64,000 nt of DNA from Melioribacteraceae bacterium (GTDB taxonomy: Bacteria > Bacteroidota > Ignavibacteria > Ignavibacteriales > Melioribacteraceae), in contig WYBN01000012.1 in assembly GCA_011525875.1 (NCBI GenBank), positions 372,001-436,000 on the forward strand, written 5' to 3'. The notes below the pieces were generated by a model. The model made no database searches. It was not told the DNA's origin and saw only the letters and a program-made list of their open reading frames with translations. Shown here piece by piece: positions 17,286-26,007 of this stretch. Position numbers and translations under genes: made by a program. How positions within the stretch are numbered: the stretch's first letter is position 1; every line of letters starts with the position of its first letter.

Positions 17286-19490
17286 CTACACCTCTAACTC
17301 GAAGGTTACAAAATTCACGTTCATACCCGTTCCACCCATTAAAGGGTCAACTTTATAATTAGTTATCAACTGGGCATCACTAGCGCCTTTATCTTTGGCA
17401 AATTTCAACATCTTTGAATTGTGTCCGAATCCATGAACCATATAAACGCAGTCAGTTCTTATGCGTTCGGTGGCTTTCACTTTTATTTTATTACTCACAA
17501 CTCCATCCTGATTTTTTAGCCTAATATAATCTCCGCTGACCAGTCCGTATCTTTCAGCGATATTCTGATTAATCCAGATTTCATTTTCGTTCATCATATC
17601 CATTAAGACTCTGTTGCTCTGTGTTCTGCTGAATGAATGTACAGGCGCCCGTCCGAAAAGTAATCTGAAATAACCTGCCGGCGGTTCATCGGGTTTTGTG
17701 TAATGCGGAATTGGATCGAAACCAGCCTCCGCAAGTTGTACTGAATAAAATTCTATTTTCCCGGTTGGCGTATCGAAAGTATCATCAACTCCTTCGTCAA
17801 AATAAACAGGCTGCTTATCACCTTTAATTATTCCTTTTTTCTTAAGCTGTTCAAGACTATATCCGGCAGATTTAAGTCTAAAGTCAAGATATTCTTCAAT
17901 ATTATTCCATGGGAAATAATGACCTAATCCGAGTTTGTCTGCCAATTTCTTTGCCATCCACCAGTTAGGTTTTTGTTCGTGAGGCGATTCAACCGCAGGC
18001 TGCCGCAGTGAGATAAACGGTTCCCTAAACCACTCTACATTAAGATCATCATACCTTTCAAGATAAACTGACTCGGGCAAAACCACATCAGCCCATCCTG
18101 CAATTTCACTTGGAATTACATCAATCACTACAAGCAGGTCAAGATTTTTAATAGCTTTAATCGTCTCTTCCTCATTTGGCAGCGCGTGAATTAAATTTGT
18201 AGCATAAACAAACCAGCCTTTAACCGGGTATGGATTTCCGGTAATAGTAGCTTCGCGAATTCCGTTTGTTATTGTCTCGTTTGAGAAAGGAAATTTATTG
18301 TCCGGGTTATCAACTTTACCTTTCATTGATTTAGGATATTCAGGATAGGGGTATTTTGGTATATCCATGCTGACGGGGAAATAAAATCCTCCTTTCCGTC
18401 CCCAGCTTCCGACCAGCGCATTTAATAATGCAATAGCGCGGCTTCTCTGCGAATCGTCTCCATACCAGGTAACGTGTCTTCCTGGATGAATTAAACTTTT
18501 CGGTTTGTTCTTTGCAATCTCATAAGCTGTTTTTCTGATTAAATCTGGTTCAATGCCCGTTTCAGGATAAGCCCATTCCGGCGTAAATTGCTTAATATAT
18601 GATGCGAAGTGTTCGAAGCCGAATGCATATTTATTAATATAATTTATATCGTAAATCTTTTCTTCAACAATTACATTCATCCATGCAAGCAGCAATGCAA
18701 TATCGGTACCGGGTTTTATTGGCAGATAATATTTAGCCTTACCGGCAGCAACGGAAAATCTTGGATCAACCACGATTACGCTCGCACCGTTCTCAATGGC
18801 TTCGGCAAATTCCTGTACTTGAGTGTTGTGCATATTTTCACCGAGGTGCGAACCTATAAGCACAATGCAGCCGGCATTTTTGATATCCGTCCGTTCCGGT
18901 GAACTTACATCTTCGCCAAAGGTTAGTTTAAAACCGGTGTCTCGCGGTCCGCGGCACTGAGCATATGATGGGGCTGATATATTTGTAGAACCGTAGGCTT
19001 TAATAAGATGTTTGAAAAAATTGCCTCCAATTCCATGGCTAAAAAGAGCAATAGACTCAGGTCCGTATTCTTTTTCTATTTTTTTCATTTTCACAGCGAT
19101 AAAATCGAAGGCTTCTTCCCATGTGACCGAAACCCATTTCTCTTCGCCTCGTTCGCTCTTTCGTATAAGAGGGGATTTAAGCCTATCTGGATCATAATGT
19201 GCGCCGACACCCCCGGTGCCTCGCGGGCATAATCTTCCTCTGCTTAACGGATCTTCAGGATTGCCTTCAACTTTCCATAAATTTCCATCTTTCAAATAAG
19301 CGATTGCTCCGCATTTCCAGAAACAAATATCGCAGTATGTTGGAATTTTCTGAATACCTTTTGCGGAACCGCCGTTCAGCAAACTCGAATTTTTCGTAAT
19401 TGTTCCGGCTGTGCCGGATAAAGCAGCCGATAAGGCTATTGAAGCGCCGCTTATTTTTAAAAATTTTCTTCTTGATATCGAATTCATCAT
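17286..19490 (-). CDS. Molybdopterin oxidoreductase catalytic subunit, PsrA/PhsA-like
   Basis: A 734-residue Mo-bis-MGD enzyme of the DMSO reductase superfamily. The Tat signal is SRRKFLK (6-12) followed by a hydrophobic stretch, so it is exported. The N-terminal [4Fe-4S] site is Cys53, Cys56, Cys60 and Cys88. The probable Mo ligand is Cys179 in SYAQCRGPRD, as in polysulfide and thiosulfate reductases rather than the Ser of DMSO reductase. The C-terminal MGD-binding domain starts near residue 610. With the B and C subunits next to it and sulfur transporters downstream, polysulfide or thiosulfate reductase is the best guess; tetrathionate reductase or a reverse-acting oxidase cannot be excluded. 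Confidence 0.9.
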   Translation of the reverse strand: MMNSISRRKFLKISGASIALSAALSGTAGTITKNSSLLNGGSAKGIQKIPTYCDICFWKCGAIAYLKDGNLWKVEGNPEDPLSRGRLCPRGTGGVGAHYDPDRLKSPLIRKSERGEEKWVSVTWEEAFDFIAVKMKKIEKEYGPESIALFSHGIGGNFFKHLIKAYGSTNISAPSYAQCRGPRDTGFKLTFGEDVSSPERTDIKNAGCIVLIGSHLGENMHNTQVQEFAEAIENGASVIVVDPRFSVAAGKAKYYLPIKPGTDIALLLAWMNVIVEEKIYDINYINKYAFGFEHFASYIKQFTPEWAYPETGIEPDLIRKTAYEIAKNKPKSLIHPGRHVTWYGDDSQRSRAIALLNALVGSWGRKGGFYFPVSMDIPKYPYPEYPKSMKGKVDNPDNKFPFSNETITNGIREATITGNPYPVKGWFVYATNLIHALPNEEETIKAIKNLDLLVVIDVIPSEIAGWADVVLPESVYLERYDDLNVEWFREPFISLRQPAVESPHEQKPNWWMAKKLADKLGLGHYFPWNNIEEYLDFRLKSAGYSLEQLKKKGIIKGDKQPVYFDEGVDDTFDTPTGKIEFYSVQLAEAGFDPIPHYTKPDEPPAGYFRLLFGRAPVHSFSRTQSNRVLMDMMNENEIWINQNIAERYGLVSGDYIRLKNQDGVVSNKIKVKATERIRTDCVYMVHGFGHNSKMLKFAKDKGASDAQLITNYKVDPLMGGTGMNVNFVTFELEV

Positions 19491-19497
19491 TCCACCG

Positions 19498-19941
19498 TTA
19501 AGTATTTTCTTCTTTTGTTGATGTTATTCGGATAACATCCTTAACCTTATCGCAGTCGGCAATGCTGTTATATACAATGCAACCCCTGCAGTCGAGGTTT
19601 GAGCATATATTTTTTTTGTGGTTGAATGCCCAGCAAGGTTTTGTATGTTTTTGAAAAGCTTCGCAGTTCTTTCTATCCGCCTCGGAACAATTTATTAAAC
19701 TCCAGCAGGGAATTAACGATAATATTCTTTTCATACCTTCTATGCTTATTTTATCATCGTTAATTGAAGTTCGAATACATTTTATTCGGTCCAAATCATT
19801 TTTTGAGTAAAGCCTATGGTTTGAATTTTTTCTGTGCGGAAGAATTAATCCTTCTCGTTCGTAAAGCCTAAGAGTCTGGATAGAAATCCCGAGGAGTTTA
19901 GCTGCGCTGCTAATTGTAAAAACTGCTTGGCTTGGATTCAT
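19498..19941 (-). CDS. MerR-family regulator with a cysteine-rich C-terminal domain
   Basis: A 147-residue DNA-binding protein. Residues 7-75 are a MerR winged helix (TISSAAKLLGIS, QTLRLYEREGLI, NHRLYSKNDLDRI). After residue 78 come eight cysteines in 52 residues (79, 85, 93, 103, 113, 118, 121, 130), as CxxxxxC and CxxC-type spacings, with no classical MerR dimerisation coil. Such a domain could hold an iron-sulfur cluster or zinc, or react with sulfur species. It is the first gene of the sulfur operon, seven bases before the molybdoenzyme gene, so it probably controls it. It may itself be transcribed with little or no leader. Confidence 0.85.
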   Translation of the reverse strand: MNPSQAVFTISSAAKLLGISIQTLRLYEREGLILPHRKNSNHRLYSKNDLDRIKCIRTSINDDKISIEGMKRILSLIPCWSLINCSEADRKNCEAFQKHTKPCWAFNHKKNICSNLDCRGCIVYNSIADCDKVKDVIRITSTKEENT

Positions 19942-20170
19942 TTAGTTTTCTCATTATAAAATATGACAATTATAATTATCAACTATTTTGCCAATCGAGA
20001 TTTACAGTAAAAACGCAATTTAGACGAGCTGTCCTTTATCAAAAATGGGAGGAATGTCAATTCAAAATTTAAGAAATGAGAAGATTATGTGGGTATAAAG
20101 CATTCTGTATTAAAGTTGAATCATAATCCGTACAGAATCAACTGTTAAGAAATTTTCTGCTGAAACCGGA
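19942..20170. other. Intergenic region with interleaved inverted repeats
   Basis: The 229 bases between the MerR gene and the next gene upstream (both on the - strand) hold the candidate promoter at its left side. At its right side ATTCTGTA (20102-20109) is matched by TACAGAAT (20131-20138), and AGTTGA (20114-20119) by TCAACT (20138-20143), so the two inverted repeats interlock as A-B-A'-B'. No gene of convincing length is present. Confidence 0.5.
19953..19982 (-). promoter_or_regulatory. Candidate promoter of the merR-psr sulfur operon
   Basis: On the - strand TTGATA (19977-19982) is followed by an 18-base spacer and TATAAT (19953-19958). The spacer contains a perfect 10-base palindrome AATTATAATT (19968-19977, sharing one base with the -35 box). 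MerR regulators act on long spacers with dyads between the two boxes, so the layout fits autoregulation. The start codon lies only 11 bases after the -10 box, which would make the transcript nearly leaderless. AT-richness makes chance matches likely. Confidence 0.4.
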
Positions 20171-21211
20171 TTAATTATTATCCAACAAATCAGTGTTAAG
20201 GAGAATAAAAAATGTAGATGTAATAAAAGACTTTAACCGCAGCAACCCTGTGTCTTTTGAAGAATATTTCCATGAATGATATATCATCGCACGAAGTTCT
20301 GGAAATGAACCGATTATTTGTTCAACCTCAAGACTTCGGCTGTTCTTTTTTGAAGAAAGGAAAGAACGGAATGCTTTCCCGATTATAGGTGCCAGAAAGA
20401 AATACCAAAGAATCATTAATACGATAGAACGCAGAAGCATGAATATTATGGACTTGAACATTGATGAATCTGAGTTCAAATAAGAAATTACAAGTAATGT
20501 TATTACGATAATTAACAGAAATATCATGCCCGGTCTCTGCCACCACTTTTTCTTTTTTCGTTTTTGGTTCATTTTAGCTGAAGGTGCTGAGAAGAAATTA
20601 ACCTCAAGATTTTCATCGAAATTTTCGAATGATAACCATTGAGGTAATTTTGCAGCGATGAAGCCGATAATCAATCCGGCAAAGAAATGAAATCCGATAT
20701 ATGAAAAAATCAATATATAACTAAAATTGAAATTCTGTTCGACAATTTGTTGAAAAGGGAAAAGACTGAGCACATAATCGAAAAATATCTCGATCGAATC
20801 CCATAGGGTTTTGCCAAAGAAGATTGTAAGAGTGATAAGTTTTTGCATACCCGATAATGAAGCGGCAATTGTTCCGAGAGTGACAGCCGACAAAAAATAA
20901 AAATTCTTGTTGATAAAAATGAAGTAGCCGATCATCCCTTGGAGTAATACTGCAAAGTAAGCATTAATAGGGGTGTGAGGACTAACAACGAATTTAACTA
21001 AAATCACAACGAGTGTTGATTTAAGAATAGTAATTCTCCGTTCAGAATAAAATGCGATCAACGAGATAAATATTACAGCGGCTCCGCCGATAATCAATCC
21101 TGTTAGAGGCACCTTAAGTGCATGCAGCACACCTCCGAGTGCGGCTTCGCTTAAAGCCCATAACGCTGTCAGCCGCTGAACTTTAATGGCATTCGATATA
21201 TTTCCCTTCAT
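20171..21211 (-). CDS. Conserved multi-helix membrane protein of unknown function
   Basis: A 346-residue membrane protein from the ATG at 21211; a TTG at 21250 would overlap the upstream gene and has no better ribosome site. The first 200 residues hold six or so helices, with segments such as LWALSEAALGGVLHAL, LKVPLTGLIIGG and INAYFAVLLQGMIG that recall small-molecule uptake S-components of ECF transporters in general appearance. A charged cytoplasmic stretch (about 205-225) and two further helices follow. I do not recognise the family, and no ATPase or T-component gene is nearby. It follows a CMD-family gene by 13 bases. Confidence 0.7.
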   Translation of the reverse strand: MKGNISNAIKVQRLTALWALSEAALGGVLHALKVPLTGLIIGGAAVIFISLIAFYSERRITILKSTLVVILVKFVVSPHTPINAYFAVLLQGMIGYFIFINKNFYFLSAVTLGTIAASLSGMQKLITLTIFFGKTLWDSIEIFFDYVLSLFPFQQIVEQNFNFSYILIFSYIGFHFFAGLIIGFIAAKLPQWLSFENFDENLEVNFFSAPSAKMNQKRKKKKWWQRPGMIFLLIIVITLLVISYLNSDSSMFKSIIFMLLRSIVLMILWYFFLAPIIGKAFRSFLSSKKNSRSLEVEQIIGSFPELRAMIYHSWKYSSKDTGLLRLKSFITSTFFILLNTDLLDNN

Positions 21212-21224
21212 AAAGCCAGAACTA

Positions 21225-21539
21225 TTAATAGTTCTCAAGAATATCGTCAATCCAGCTTAATGCCGCCGTAGTAGAGGGAAGTCCGATTGTAGGGATTGCG
21301 AGAAGCGCAACTTGATATATTTCTTCCTTGCTAATTCCGAGGTTTACAGCTTTTCGCACCTGAGAGTGCACAGCGCCTTCAAGCCTTGCTCCTACAGAAA
21401 CGGCTAGTTTTACGAGCACTCTCGTTTTATTATCGAGAGGACCTGCCTCATGCACAGCCGTTCCGAGATTTTCGTAAGCTGATTTAATGGTCGGGTATTC
21501 TTCCATTAATTTTTGAAACTGTTTCGGTAATTCATTCAT
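21225..21539 (-). CDS. Carboxymuconolactone decarboxylase (CMD)-family protein without the CxxC
   Basis: A 104-residue helical protein of the CMD/AhpD fold. The conserved core (KTRVLVKLAVSVGARLEG, AVHSQVRKAVNLGISKEEI) is clear with the His58 position retained, but the redox CxxC that AhpD uses before this His is absent; the protein has no cysteine at all. A peroxidase or disulfide reductase role is therefore unlikely and its function is open. It is followed by the unknown membrane protein, suggesting a joint function. Confidence 0.88.
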   Translation of the reverse strand: MNELPKQFQKLMEEYPTIKSAYENLGTAVHEAGPLDNKTRVLVKLAVSVGARLEGAVHSQVRKAVNLGISKEEIYQVALLAIPTIGLPSTTAALSWIDDILENY

Positions 21540-21630
21540 AAAAACTCCGTATAAAAATTTATTGAAATATAATTACGACAATCGAAAATTAAAACACAGC
21601 AGAAGATAAAATTTCCTTATAACAAGCTTT

Positions 21631-22050
21631 TCATTCTCCGATAACCGTTGCTACAATTATTCTTGCGCCTCCGCGGTTTCTGTGTTCGCAAAGAAAAATT
21701 CCCTGCCATGTGCCGAGGTTTAATTTCCCTGAAGTGATGGGAATTGATAAAGAACAACCGATAATTGTTGATTTAATATGTGCCGGCATATCATCGCTGC
21801 CTTCAAGAGTGTGATCATAGTATGCAGCATTTTCCGGAACGAATTTGTTGAAGTGTTTTTCTAAATCCCCGGGAACATCGAGTGAAACGTTTTCGTTTAT
21901 CGTCAATGATGCTGATGTATGTTTGATAAACACATGGAGTAATCCTTTATTAACTTGACCTAATTCCGGGAATTTTCTCAACACCTCATCTGTAATTAGA
22001 TGAAAGCCGCGTTTTTTTTCACTAAGTGTTATCTCTCTTTGGATAATCAT
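21631..22050 (-). CDS. YjbQ/UPF0047-family protein
   Basis: A 139-residue cytosolic protein of the YjbQ family. Typical segments are [42 protein letters not shown] and [14 protein letters not shown], containing the conserved His, Cys and Glu residues at the putative active site. Family members show weak thiamine-phosphate synthase activity, but the physiological role is unsettled. It lies between the CMD gene and the type IX-secreted protein cluster, each separated by about 80-90 bases. Confidence 0.93.
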   Translation of the reverse strand: MIIQREITLSEKKRGFHLITDEVLRKFPELGQVNKGLLHVFIKHTSASLTINENVSLDVPGDLEKHFNKFVPENAAYYDHTLEGSDDMPAHIKSTIIGCSLSIPITSGKLNLGTWQGIFLCEHRNRGGARIIVATVIGE

Positions 22051-22064
22051 AATAGTATGAGTTA

Positions 22065-22107
22065 GAATTTAAAATAAAGAAGCCGGATTCATTACTGAAC
22101 CCGGCTT
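22065..22107 (-). terminator. Terminator after the FG-GAP secreted protein gene
   Basis: A seven-base stem AAGCCGG (22080-22086) with CCGGCTT (22101-22107) and a 14-base loop. Read on the - strand the hairpin is followed by CTTTATTTTAAATTC, a T-rich tail. It lies 20 bases after the stop of the gene at 22128-25985. Confidence 0.75.
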
Positions 22108-22127
22108 TGAAAGAAATAATGATTTTA

Positions 22128-25100
22128 TTATTTCAATAAAAGCATTTTCTTGATCTGCACATTTTCTCCTGCAGATAGTCTGTAAATATAAGTGCCGGTA
22201 GCAAGATTCGAAGCATTAAATTCGATCTGGTGGATACCTGCATTCATTGATTGATTATTGACGAGAGTGGCTACTTCGCGTCCGAGAATATCGTAAATTC
22301 TCAGATCAACATCGGCTGCTTTCGGTAATCCAAACTGAATAACAGTGGTTGGATTGAAAGGATTCGGATAGTTCTGATCAACGAAGAATTCTTTGGGAAT
22401 TATGTTTTCGTCTTCAACGCTGACTACTATGTCAAACGTAGTTGTTAAAGTATCAACGCTTGGCACTAATGCCGATTCAGCACCTTTGGCTCTTACGTTC
22501 ATAGTAACTGTCTGGCTTGTATTGCCCAAAGCAGTAATTAATTGCTGTCCGGTAAGAGTGACTGATGTAGCGCTTGTGCCGCCAAAATTCTTAGCAACTC
22601 CGCCGACGAAAATTTGAAGCTGGTAAATTACAGCGTCGCCGTTAAGGTCTACTGTTTCATCCCATGCGATTACAAATTGTTCGTCAACTGCATTTATTGC
22701 TAATGTCTGTCCTTCATATTTATTTCTTGTATCATCAGTGAAATAGAAATAAGGAGATGGGGGAGCGGCAACTCCGCCAGAAATATCTGCTCTGTAATTT
22801 GGTTGAATTTGATAACCATCATCGTAAACAGAGGAGCCAGATGTATATTGTGTAATGTTACCTTTAACCGAAATTGGATAAGCCGGTTCTTCAGTTCCGT
22901 CTATGTCAGTATCTTTATCTAATCTAAAAATTATGTCATTGAAACCATCGGTTAAAATCATATTTGCGTCCGCACTTTCGGCAGGCCAGTCAGGTGAACC
23001 GTCTTGTTTAGCCAATGGAGAGAAGAATACGAGCATACCTTCATATTTTTCAGGATCCATGTAAAATTCAGGCAGCGTTAAATCCAAAGGAGTTGGAATG
23101 GTAGCCGTGCCTAAATAAACTACATCCGTATTCAGATCTGTTGGAACTAATTGAGTTAGTCCGCGGAATTGACCTAATGCTCCGGTCACCTGCAATCTTG
23201 ATCCGATATCATACACCGGACCGCCGCCTGTTTCACTTCCTTTAGTGACGTTTATAGCTCCGGTTTCATCTTGAATGAAATAATTAAATCTATTTGCAGA
23301 AGACGTCCAGTTAACAGAAGTAACAACGCCAATTACAGTAAATGATTGTCCAATATTATCAGGGATAAAATCTCCGTTTGCATCAACTCTAACATCGGCA
23401 ATCGGCGTAGTTTGTATTTTTTGAATATCAAGCACTACAATCGGAATAGGTGTCGGATAAGTTGATCTTGGAATACCTGAATAAATAACTTCGAGATCAG
23501 CATCATCATCAACATTTCCGATAGCGATTATATCGAGTTCATCTGCAAGAGAAACAATACCCTCATCTATTTTTTGCGTTTCATAGCTGCTGGACTCGGT
23601 GATGTCTCCGCCTCGATATTCGAGTCTAAAGATTCCTCCGCCGCTGCCGCGCGAACCAAATACGAAATCAATAAATCCATCGTCATCTATGTCTCCGGCT
23701 GCGGCACCGTTAAATCTAATAGCGCCGAGATCAGCCATATCACCGATTAAGTAGGATTGTAATCCACCGTTGTAGGGTTTAAGCAAGTAAACCTTTCCTA
23801 AACTTGAAGAAAACCAAGCGCCGGCAACAATTTCGTCTTCGCCGTCGCCGTCAATATCAACAACAACCGACCCTTTAAATGATCCGAAACCACCCGCAAC
23901 TCCGGTAAGAGAAGGGCGTACTTGCCATTCGCCATTGAGATATTGTACAGGATGTACTACGCCTGCTTGATCAAATAAATAAATGACATTATCAACTATT
24001 GCAAGATCCCATTTATTATTGCCGCCAATAGCAGTTGTACGATAATCTACAACACCAAGCGGAATTGCCGCGCTGCTTCTTGGAATTCCTGAATAGACAA
24101 CTTCGTCAACGCTATCGCCGTCAACATCGCCAATTCTAACAATATCAAACTGCCCGCCTTCAATTATGCTATGGTCAATAATTGAGGTTTCGTAACTAGC
24201 GGCGCTGGTGATGTCTCCGCCTAAATAGCTTAAACGATAAACAGAACCATTTGGATTAGACTGCAATGTTCTCGAGCCAAATACAAAATCTACCTTACCA
24301 TCGCCGTCAATATCTCCGAAATCACCGCCGTTAAAATAATTTGCGCCAAGCGCCCCGAAGTTTGCAATAACGGTTACAGTAAGATCATCGCCATTCGGCT
24401 GTGCTAAGTAAACATTTCCTGTACTGCCCGACCAGCCAGCAACAACGAATTCTAAAGTGCCGTCTTCATCTATATCAACGACAGAAGCAGTTTTCCAAGA
24501 GCCGCCGGCAAATTTTGCTGCTAAAAGGTCCTTTGCAACATAATTTCCACCCTCGTATTTAATTGGCGTAACATCACCGTTGCTGTGTATCAAATAGATA
24601 TATTCATTCACAACAGCTATGTCATAAATAGTGCCTCCAGTAACAGGGCCTGCAGTCAGAGCTGAAGCTTCAAGAGTCCAGGTTTCGGAACCATCGCCGT
24701 TATCAGGGACATTATCGACAGAAATTACTCCATAACGCAATGTGCCGGCGCGTGCACCAAAAATAATTTCCTGTTTTCCATCACCGTCAAAATCTTGCAC
24801 AACCCATTTGAATGGTCTTTCATTTTGTCCATCTTCAGCAACAATGGTCCATTCAGCATTAGGCAAATAATTTCCTGAACCATCCGGAATGCCTAATACA
24901 TCAGAACCATCCCCGGCAACTTCGAAAACGACAACACGCGCGGGATTTTGATTACCATCAGCAATGTTATTTACTGGTCCCCAAATTACCTCACTTCTGC
25001 CGTCACCATCTAAGTCGCCCACGGCAAGAGCAGGCCATGTATTCTGTAACGGAATGTCAAGAATAGCAGACCATACAATTTCCCAGAAAGCGCCGTTCCA

Positions 25101-25985
25101 TTCATATTTGTAAATTCTTGGAATTAATTCATCGGCAGTATCATTCCAGTTATCGTTAACGGCATATATTTCCATTCTGCCGTCGCCATCAAGATCAACG
25201 CCAGCCACAACTTCACCAAAACCACCCGGTTCATTCGCAGGAACTCCAATTGTTGCGCTCCTTACAAAACCCGGTTGGAAAAGAGTATTGGCAAATTCCA
25301 AAGTCCATGTTTCTGAGCCGTCACCGTTATCGGGAATATTGTCTACACTCATAACTCCCAATTGGAAAATGCCTGCAGAGCCGGTACGCTCAGCGAAAAT
25401 AATTTCAAATACACCGTCAGCGTCAATATCCTGCACCAACCATTTGAATGGTCTCATATTAACCATATCGGCAACATCCATATTCCATTCGGCATTAGGA
25501 AGCCAGTTGCCGCTTCCATCAGAGACGCCAAGATTATCTGAACCATCCCCGACTGCTTCAAAGACAACAATTCTTGGAGGATTTGGGTTTGTAGTTGCAT
25601 CCAAGTTATTGACCGGCCCGACTAAAATTTCCATTTTGCCGTCGCCGTCAATATCTGCATAAGTCATCGCAGGCCATGTATTTTGTAAAGGTATATTTAA
25701 ATCTGCCTGCCAAACTAAATCCCAAGTACCGTTGTTGTTTTCAAATTTGAATAAACGGGGGATCATTTCTTCGGGTGAATCATTCCAGTTGTCGTTAGTG
25801 GCGTAAATTTCCATTTTGCCGTCGCCGTCAAAATCAACACCGGCAATAATCTCTCCGACACCTCCGGGTTCTGTACCCGGCAGATCAAAAACTGCACTCC
25901 TAATAAAGACGTCCTGTGCAAGGACAAAACTTGCACTCAAGAAGAGAGCTGTTAATAAAAGTGTAATGCGTGAAATCTTCATCAT
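22128..25985 (-). CDS. Large type IX-secreted protein with 12 FG-GAP-like calcium repeats
   Basis: A 1285-residue exported protein. A signal peptide (about 1-24, ending VLAQ) is followed by twelve calcium-loop motifs of the DxDGDG kind (first at 51-56, last at 825-829) forming a probable beta-propeller. Residues 29-241 and 242-454 are near copies, as are about 455-655 and 656-858. Residues 861-1070 look like an OB-fold region (FTVIGVVTSV, YFIQDETGAINV). The end (about 1205-1285) is a type IX sorting domain with NYPNPFNPTT. Two adjacent ATGs follow a GGAGG site; the second, at 25982, has better spacing. Likely a surface-displayed or released binding protein; no catalytic motif is seen. Confidence 0.85.
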   Translation of the reverse strand: MMKISRITLLLTALFLSASFVLAQDVFIRSAVFDLPGTEPGGVGEIIAGVDFDGDGKMEIYATNDNWNDSPEEMIPRLFKFENNNGTWDLVWQADLNIPLQNTWPAMTYADIDGDGKMEILVGPVNNLDATTNPNPPRIVVFEAVGDGSDNLGVSDGSGNWLPNAEWNMDVADMVNMRPFKWLVQDIDADGVFEIIFAERTGSAGIFQLGVMSVDNIPDNGDGSETWTLEFANTLFQPGFVRSATIGVPANEPGGFGEVVAGVDLDGDGRMEIYAVNDNWNDTADELIPRIYKYEWNGAFWEIVWSAILDIPLQNTWPALAVGDLDGDGRSEVIWGPVNNIADGNQNPARVVVFEVAGDGSDVLGIPDGSGNYLPNAEWTIVAEDGQNERPFKWVVQDFDGDGKQEIIFGARAGTLRYGVISVDNVPDNGDGSETWTLEASALTAGPVTGGTIYDIAVVNEYIYLIHSNGDVTPIKYEGGNYVAKDLLAAKFAGGSWKTASVVDIDEDGTLEFVVAGWSGSTGNVYLAQPNGDDLTVTVIANFGALGANYFNGGDFGDIDGDGKVDFVFGSRTLQSNPNGSVYRLSYLGGDITSAASYETSIIDHSIIEGGQFDIVRIGDVDGDSVDEVVYSGIPRSSAAIPLGVVDYRTTAIGGNNKWDLAIVDNVIYLFDQAGVVHPVQYLNGEWQVRPSLTGVAGGFGSFKGSVVVDIDGDGEDEIVAGAWFSSSLGKVYLLKPYNGGLQSYLIGDMADLGAIRFNGAAAGDIDDDGFIDFVFGSRGSGGGIFRLEYRGGDITESSSYETQKIDEGIVSLADELDIIAIGNVDDDADLEVIYSGIPRSTYPTPIPIVVLDIQKIQTTPIADVRVDANGDFIPDNIGQSFTVIGVVTSVNWTSSANRFNYFIQDETGAINVTKGSETGGGPVYDIGSRLQVTGALGQFRGLTQLVPTDLNTDVVYLGTATIPTPLDLTLPEFYMDPEKYEGMLVFFSPLAKQDGSPDWPAESADANMILTDGFNDIIFRLDKDTDIDGTEEPAYPISVKGNITQYTSGSSVYDDGYQIQPNYRADISGGVAAPPSPYFYFTDDTRNKYEGQTLAINAVDEQFVIAWDETVDLNGDAVIYQLQIFVGGVAKNFGGTSATSVTLTGQQLITALGNTSQTVTMNVRAKGAESALVPSVDTLTTTFDIVVSVEDENIIPKEFFVDQNYPNPFNPTTVIQFGLPKAADVDLRIYDILGREVATLVNNQSMNAGIHQIEFNASNLATGTYIYRLSAGENVQIKKMLLLK

Positions 25986-26007
25986 ACCTCCATGATTTGA
26001 TTAGTGA

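Noticed and set aside
17021..17362. Long open frames on the + strand opposite the iron-sulfur and molybdoenzyme genes
   Set aside because: They are shadows of strongly conserved genes and have no recognisable protein features.
20054..20098. A 14-codon frame starting ATG right after GGGAGGA on the + strand upstream of the interlocked repeats
   Set aside because: The ribosome site touches the start codon, spacing is too short, and no gene on the + strand follows for it to lead.
23400..25900. Repeated GC-richer short sequences in the FG-GAP gene as a DNA repeat or CRISPR-like array
   Set aside because: The repeats follow the codons of calcium loops and vary between copies, so they are protein repeats.
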